From NCBI GenBank assembly GCA_964445255.1, contig CAYUKM010000111.1, positions 1 to 9,007 on the forward strand: a DNA stretch of 9,007 bases, read 5' to 3'. The translations under genes were made by a program, and so were the position numbers. The DNA is from SHLQ01 sp964445255. GTDB taxonomy: Bacteria > Actinomycetota > Acidimicrobiia > Acidimicrobiales > SHLQ01. Below are positions 5,698-9,007 of this stretch, in pieces. How positions within the stretch are numbered: position 1 is the stretch's first letter; the number at the start of each line of letters is the position of its first letter. A model generated the notes under the pieces. The model did not search any database. It had not been told where the DNA came from and saw only the letters and a program-made list of their open reading frames with translations.

Positions 5698-6189
5698 ATG
5701 TTCTTCTGGTTTCTCGGGCTGTCGTTCGCACTCGTGCTCATCGTGTTCTCCTCGCCTGCGCTCGACTACCGGCTTGTGATGCTCGGGGCGGTCCTTCCTG
5801 GGGCCGAAGGGTTCATCGGTGGTCCGTGGGTGCTGCACACCTTGCTTGCGCCGGTCACGGTATTGGCGTTGGTCATGTTGTTCACCCAAAACCGACGCCT
5901 TGTCCGACGCCAATGGTTGGGGCTGCCAATTGGGTTGTTTATGCACATCGTGTTGGACGCCACGTGGGCCGATGCCGATTTGTTTTGGTGGCCATTTCTT
6001 GGAGCATCCGATGTGCTGGGCGGGGGAGAGGTCAACGAGTTCACGAGATCGATCTCGGTCCGTTTGATCATGGAGCTAGTCGGTGTCGCCGTGCTCGCTA
6101 CCTTCGTGCATCGACTTGACCTGCTCGGCGAGGGCCGTGAACTGTTCGCCTCGAAAGGCCAAATACTGCGCGATCGCCTGCAGGACTAA
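5698..6189 (+). CDS. Membrane protein, DUF457/YdjM-like metal-dependent hydrolase family (163 aa)
   Basis: Integral membrane protein with about four hydrophobic segments (near 3-20, 25-38, 47-63 and 75-88, and another at 122-137). Features resembling the DUF457 (YdjM, LexA-binding inner-membrane putative hydrolase) family are H47 in WVLHTLL, the H83xxxD87 pair in FMHIVLDATW, and WWPF (97-100) after an acidic loop. The usual LPDxD aspartates of the first loop appear as LPGAEG (33-38), so the supposed metal site is incomplete and catalysis is doubtful. The ATG at 5698 follows the previous stop by 6 nt with no clear Shine-Dalgarno, suggesting translational coupling. The last 20 residues are basic and cytoplasmic. 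Family assignment is tentative; it was made from motif shape only. Confidence 0.7.
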   Translation: MFFWFLGLSFALVLIVFSSPALDYRLVMLGAVLPGAEGFIGGPWVLHTLLAPVTVLALVMLFTQNRRLVRRQWLGLPIGLFMHIVLDATWADADLFWWPFLGASDVLGGGEVNEFTRSISVRLIMELVGVAVLATFVHRLDLLGEGRELFASKGQILRDRLQD

Positions 6190-6198
6190 CCTAGGGAG

Positions 6199-6588
6199 AT
6201 GTTCTCCAAGCCCACGATGACTCGTGCGCTGTTTCTCAGCGGGGCGGTCGCAGTCGCATGGATCGTCTTGGCATGGAGGAGCCCGAACCTGACGTATCAC
6301 TTCGCGCCACTTGTGGGCGCCGCCGTTGGTCCGCTGAGTTTGCGCACCCAAGGTCGAGCCGACGGTGCGCTCACGCAGAAGACGGGCGCCATCGTCTTGG
6401 CGATGATGTTGGGTGTCACCTTGTTGTTGGAGTTGGCTGGCCGCCAGGAAGGCCCAAACTTCTTAGAGATGGGCCCGGCATGGCCGGAGGCCGTGCTCTT
6501 CGCAGCGATCGGCGTGTTCGTCGGCACCCGAGCCGCAAGCCGAGAGAATCCTGGGCTTCTCGGCGGCTTGGTCGACTCGACCGTCTAA
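6199..6588 (+). CDS. Small membrane protein of unknown function (129 aa)
   Basis: No family is recognised. Three hydrophobic segments are visible, near 9-25, 60-80 and 94-110. The first is preceded by a basic N-terminus (MFSKPTMTR). The short loop after the first contains WRSPNLTYHFAPL, and the loop between helices two and three contains GRQEGPNFLEMG. The C-terminus (RAASRENPGLLGG) is probably cytoplasmic. It lies 9 nt after the previous gene. AGGGAG (6193-6198) abuts the ATG at 6199 with no spacer, which is unusual; an ATG at 6217 would leave about 18 nt, which is too long. Position and strand suggest it is the last gene of the PBP operon before the assembly gap, perhaps working with its membrane neighbour. 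Confidence 0.7.
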   Translation: MFSKPTMTRALFLSGAVAVAWIVLAWRSPNLTYHFAPLVGAAVGPLSLRTQGRADGALTQKTGAIVLAMMLGVTLLLELAGRQEGPNFLEMGPAWPEAVLFAAIGVFVGTRAASRENPGLLGGLVDSTV

Positions 6589-6598
6589 CTCAAGATCG

Positions 6599-6604
6599 GA
6601 GGAC
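6599..6604 (+). promoter_or_regulatory. Strong Shine-Dalgarno with no start codon in range
   Basis: GGAGGA lies 10 nt after the stop at 6588. No ATG, GTG or TTG follows within the usual 5-12 nt; the next ATG is at 6626, 21 nt on, and runs into the N run. It may mark a fifth operon gene with an unusual start, or chance. Confidence 0.3.
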
Positions 6605-6632
6605 CATCGAGCCGATACCTGACGTATGGCTT

Positions 6633-6732
6633 NNNNNNNNNNNNNNNNNNNNNNNNNNNNNNNNNNNNNNNNNNNNNNNNNNNNNNNNNNNNNNNNNNNN
6701 NNNNNNNNNNNNNNNNNNNNNNNNNNNNNNNN
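6633..6732. other. Assembly gap, 100 N
   Basis: Exactly 100 unknown bases, the usual filler for a scaffold gap of unknown length. The true distance between the PBP operon and the SDR gene is not known, and one or more genes may be missing. The flanks (6589-6632 and 6733-6785) carry no supported gene. Confidence 0.97.
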
Positions 6733-6773
6733 TTGTGGGCTAGATCCAGAAGGCCCTCGGTTGTCGCCACGAT

Positions 6774-6779
6774 TAGGCT
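6774..6779 (+). promoter_or_regulatory. -10 box for leaderless SDR transcript
   Basis: TAGGCT ends 6 nt (GGCGTT) before the ATG at 6786, with no Shine-Dalgarno sequence. No clear -35 box is seen. Confidence 0.45.
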
Positions 6780-6785
6780 GGCGTT

Positions 6786-7538
6786 ATGGCATGGTCCAAG
6801 GCACTGGTAACCGGAGCGTCGAGCGGCATTGGGTTAGAGATTGTACGAGAATTGGGTCGGCGGGGAGTAGACGTCGTCCTCGTGGCGCGAGATGTCGACC
6901 GGCTCAACACCATTGCCGCCGACTACCCCCGAGATGCCGAGGTCCTCCCTGCCGACCTCACTGATGCGGATCAGCTCAAGGTCGTTGAGGAGCGCCTCGA
7001 AGTCGGCGACATCGACCTGTTGGTTAACAACGCCGGGCTCGGCTTGAACGGCATGTTTTGTGACCAGGATCGAGACGCAGAAGCTGGCGTAGTCCTCGTA
7101 AACGTGGTGGCGCTTCATCGCCTCAGTCATGCCGCCGCTGTCACCATGAGGGCGGGTGGCAAAGGCACCATTCTCAATGTGGCCTCCTTGGCGGCGTTTA
7201 CCGCCGTCGCGACGTCGAGCACCTACTCGGCAACGAAAGCCTTTGTGGTGTCGTTTACCGACGCGCTTGCTGCAGAACTCCAGGGCACTGGCGTTACCGC
7301 GACGTCGCTGTGTCCAGGCCTTACCCGAACTGAGTTCCATGAACGGGGAGACTTTGAAATGAGCGACTACCCGGACTTCTTATGGCAGAGCGCGAAAGAG
7401 GTTGCCGTGGCGGGGCTAGACGCAGCCGCCGCAGGCGAACGACAACACGTCCCGGGAGCGCTCAACAAAGTGGCGGTCGGTGCGTTCAAGACCCTGCCCG
7501 AACCGCTCATCCGAGCTGTGAGCGATCGATTGTTCTAA
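6786..7538 (+). CDS. Short-chain dehydrogenase/reductase (SDR), 250 aa
   Basis: Classical SDR oxidoreductase using NAD(P)H. The Rossmann glycine motif TGASSGIG is at 9-16, the acidic-turn residue after strand 3 is D57, NNAG is at 81-84, and the catalytic tetrad is N106, S134, Y147 and K151 (YSATK). PG at 177-178 follows strand 6. Arg35 after the second strand (VLVAR) suggests a preference for NADPH. The overall pattern resembles the DltE/YdfG-like COG0300 group, in which substrates vary, so none is assigned. Length is typical. The start ATG has a -10 box 6 nt upstream. The gene converges with the HNH gene, with 3 nt between stop codons, so both transcripts must end inside the other gene. No membrane or export signal is seen. 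Confidence 0.92.
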   Translation: MAWSKALVTGASSGIGLEIVRELGRRGVDVVLVARDVDRLNTIAADYPRDAEVLPADLTDADQLKVVEERLEVGDIDLLVNNAGLGLNGMFCDQDRDAEAGVVLVNVVALHRLSHAAAVTMRAGGKGTILNVASLAAFTAVATSSTYSATKAFVVSFTDALAAELQGTGVTATSLCPGLTRTEFHERGDFEMSDYPDFLWQSAKEVAVAGLDAAAAGERQHVPGALNKVAVGAFKTLPEPLIRAVSDRLF

Positions 7539-7541
7539 CGC

Positions 7542-8876
7542 TCAGCTAGTGGTTAGTTGATCGGCTTTGGCCCGTCGTTGCGCTTGGAGTTGGGCGTTGG
7601 TGGTGAGGATGTTGATGGCGAAGGCCATGTCGGCGCGTTCTCCGGTGCCAGCTAGCGGTCCCGCGGGACCGGTTTTGCGATTGCCGTTGGTGTCGGGGAG
7701 CGGTGTTTGGGTGGGGAGTCGTAGTAGCGGGACGTGATGGCGGTTGCCTGCGGGGTCGTGGAACGCCCAGCCGTGTTCGGTGGTGATGATGTTCCAGCCC
7801 CCTTCGTGGACGCTGTGGTGGTGGAAGTGGCATAGCGAGATGAGGTTGTCGAGTTCGGTTGGGCCGCTGTTGGCCCAGTGGATGATGTGGTGTGCGTGCA
7901 GCCGGTGTTCGCTCTCACATCCGGGGAACTGGCACATGCCGTGGTCGCGCCGTTGGAGTAGCCGTCGAAGCCAGCGGGGAACGAGTCGAGTTTCGGTTCC
8001 GCAGGCTTTTTCGGTGCCGTCGTGGCCGAGGAGGGCGGCTTGGATCTTGCCGTCACAGGTGAGCCGTTGGGTAACGGCGGGGTCGACTCGCAGGCTGTCG
8101 ACGGTGGATTCGCCTTGCGGGTTTTGGCCGGTGAGGGTTTCGATGTCGGCGACGACGAGCACGGTGTGTTCGGTTCCTCGTGGTGCGTCGAGGTTGCCAG
8201 TGATCAGAGCGGCTGCGGTGTTGGCTCGGATGGCCTTGAGTCCGCCGAGGCGGGCCATGGTGTCGGTGCGGGTTTCGTTGTCGGTTTGTTCTCGGGCGAT
8301 GGTGCTAGCGGTGGCCTTGTTGACGGTGGCTCGGGCGTGTGACATCTCGTCGATGGGCAACGTGATGGTCATGGTCATGGTGCCGTCGCCGTTGTTTCGG
8401 AACGTGCAGTCGGCGTCAGAGGTTTCAGAATCTTCGTCGTTGTTGTCAGCGGGGGAGGGGAGTTTGTTGAGCATGCGTTCGAGTTGGGATGCGGTTGCGT
8501 CTCTAGCGGTGTTGATGAGTTGGGCTTCGTTCTCGGGTGTGACGACGCGGGCGATGGCCCGCACTTTGGAGTAAGAGAGTTCGCCAGCGAGGAAGGTGTC
8601 TCGCAGCTCCGTGAACTCGGTGAGCTTGTGAGCGACATGGACGTGGGCACGGGCCGTTCGCGGCGACACGCCGCAGTGCCAGTTAAGCCAGTGCGCACAC
8701 GATTTGGCTTGCCAGCTGGTCCATCCTTTGCGTCGGTCATAGGCGGCGATCCAGAGCAACCATGTAGCGGTCGCCGCAGCGATTCGGGAGGCGAACCCGG
8801 TGATCTCGGCTTCGAGCCGTTCGAGCGGTATCTCATCGAGAAGAGCGGTGTCGGTAGTGAGCGTGTGTTCGGTCAT
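7542..8876 (-). CDS. DUF222 / HNH endonuclease, 13E12-repeat family (444 aa)
   Basis: Protein of the large actinobacterial DUF222-HNH family, the type encoded by the M. tuberculosis REP13E12 repeats. Numbered from the ATG at 8876, the DUF222 region covers about 15-290 and is mostly helical, including WxAKSCAHWLNWHCGVS and ARAHVHVAHKL. An acidic Asn/Asp/Glu patch interrupts it at 140-157. The C-terminal HNH domain has C315-x4-C320, AHHIIHW (H329, H330), N344 in LDNLISLC, C349 and HHH (352-354) before HEGGW. All expected catalytic and zinc-binding positions are present, so it is probably an active DNA nicking or cleaving enzyme, though the biological role of the family is unsettled (repeat-associated or homing-like). 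The start at 8876 has GAGG (8883-8886) 6 nt upstream. An upstream TTG at 8945 would add 23 residues without support. The tail 385-444 is Pro/Thr-rich and encodes a palindrome. Confidence 0.92.
   Translation of the reverse strand: MTEHTLTTDTALLDEIPLERLEAEITGFASRIAAATATWLLWIAAYDRRKGWTSWQAKSCAHWLNWHCGVSPRTARAHVHVAHKLTEFTELRDTFLAGELSYSKVRAIARVVTPENEAQLINTARDATASQLERMLNKLPSPADNNDEDSETSDADCTFRNNGDGTMTMTITLPIDEMSHARATVNKATASTIAREQTDNETRTDTMARLGGLKAIRANTAAALITGNLDAPRGTEHTVLVVADIETLTGQNPQGESTVDSLRVDPAVTQRLTCDGKIQAALLGHDGTEKACGTETRLVPRWLRRLLQRRDHGMCQFPGCESEHRLHAHHIIHWANSGPTELDNLISLCHFHHHSVHEGGWNIITTEHGWAFHDPAGNRHHVPLLRLPTQTPLPDTNGNRKTGPAGPLAGTGERADMAFAINILTTNAQLQAQRRAKADQLTTS
7656..7671. repeat. 16-bp palindrome inside the 3' end of the HNH gene
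   Basis: CGGTCCCGCGGGACCG is perfectly self-complementary and encodes part of TGPAGPLA (HNH residues 402-409). The identical 16 bp is the core of the palindrome upstream of the same gene at 8959-8974. Confidence 0.75.
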
Positions 8877-8882
8877 GTCAGG

Positions 8883-8886
8883 CCTC
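8883..8886 (-). promoter_or_regulatory. Ribosome binding site of the HNH gene
   Basis: GAGG on the minus strand with 6-nt spacing to the ATG at 8876. This decides that start over the upstream TTG. Confidence 0.5.
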
Positions 8887-8908
8887 AAGAGTGTTGACTT
8901 CAAAGGCA

Positions 8909-8936
8909 AAACTAGTGACGCCCTGTGACAACCAAA
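8909..8936 (-). promoter_or_regulatory. Possible promoter of the HNH gene
   Basis: On the minus strand TTTGGT (8936 to 8931) and TAGTTT (8914 to 8909) are separated by 16 nt, giving a start near 8902 and a leader of about 25 nt. The -35 box is weak. The palindrome at 8953-8980 ends 17 bp upstream of it. Confidence 0.35.
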
Positions 8937-8952
8937 TCGAGTCAAGCGACCC

Positions 8953-8980
8953 CATAAACGGTCCCGCGGGACCGTTTATG
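8953..8980. repeat. Perfect 28-bp palindrome upstream of the HNH gene
   Basis: The half site CATAAACGGTCCCG (8953-8966) is followed at once by its exact reverse complement (8967-8980). Its central 16 bp equal the palindrome inside the HNH gene at 7656-7671. It may be a terminator of a gene beyond the right edge, an operator, or a repeat element linked to the nuclease. An ATG inside it (8978) opens a frame to the window end, too short to call. Nothing else is seen in 8981-9007. Confidence 0.75.
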
Positions 8981-9007
8981 AGGAGACTCCGCGACACCGC
9001 TCTGCGA

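Noticed and set aside
7744..8574. 276-codon plus-strand open frame
   Set aside because: Antisense to the DUF222-HNH gene; Ser/Arg/Val-rich without any recognisable motif.
7542..8980. Complete mobile element around the HNH gene
   Set aside because: The two palindromes are identical only over 16 bp, one is within the coding region, and no target duplication, transposase or integrase is seen.
8978..9007. Possible plus-strand gene starting with the ATG in the palindrome
   Set aside because: Only ten codons before the edge, no ribosome binding site, and the ATG is part of the palindrome.
1..9007. CRISPR array, prophage or toxin-antitoxin module
   Set aside because: No regularly spaced repeats, no phage structural genes and no small paired genes of toxin-antitoxin type were found.

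Overview
The window looks like chromosomal DNA of a high-GC actinobacterium, most likely of the class Acidimicrobiia (an Ilumatobacter-like lineage is a guess). Four things point there: fairly high GC with actinobacterial gene families (DUF222/HNH nuclease, class A PBP with an acidic Pro/Glu/Thr tail, CT398-like zinc-ribbon protein); the PGWW-x3-DGxW-type N-terminal module often seen in Acidimicrobiia; several genes whose start codon lies 6-7 nt after a TANNNT -10 box (leaderless style); and a candidate 6C small RNA, an actinobacterial family. A run of exactly 100 N shows a draft or metagenome assembly. No taxonomic search was possible.

Layout. Positions 1-2129 lie on the minus strand. Read 5' to 3' they are a secreted thermonuclease-like lipoprotein with a C-terminal lamin-tail domain (2129-1155), a small tail-anchored protein with two PGWx4DGxW modules (1085-663), a Nudix hydrolase (625-92), and the 5' two thirds of a tRNA-Val(UAC) that runs off the left edge (51-1). 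The divergent intergenic region 2130-2397 holds a plus-strand candidate 6C sRNA (about 2176-2277) made of two C-loop hairpins, the second a strong 15-bp terminator. After it comes a perfect 24-bp palindrome immediately upstream of the -10 box of the next gene.

From 2398 to 6588 four plus-strand genes lie 21, 6 and 9 nt apart and probably form one operon: a bifunctional class A penicillin-binding protein, a coiled-coil/zinc-ribbon protein, a DUF457/YdjM-like membrane protein and a small three-helix membrane protein. The PBP polymerises and cross-links peptidoglycan; the roles of the other three are unknown, but their position suggests an envelope-linked module. A scaffold gap (6633-6732) follows, so linkage to the right part depends on scaffolding only.

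Right of the gap are an SDR oxidoreductase (6786-7538, plus) and a convergent DUF222/HNH endonuclease of the 13E12 type (8876-7542, minus), 3 nt apart. The same 16-bp palindrome occurs inside the 3' end of the HNH gene and again, inside a perfect 28-bp palindrome, upstream of that gene.

The items most worth following are the 6C-like RNA with its possible base pairing to the neighbouring nuclease mRNA, the operator-like palindrome at the PBP promoter, and the paired palindromes around the HNH gene. No CRISPR array, prophage, insertion sequence or recognisable new defence system is present.
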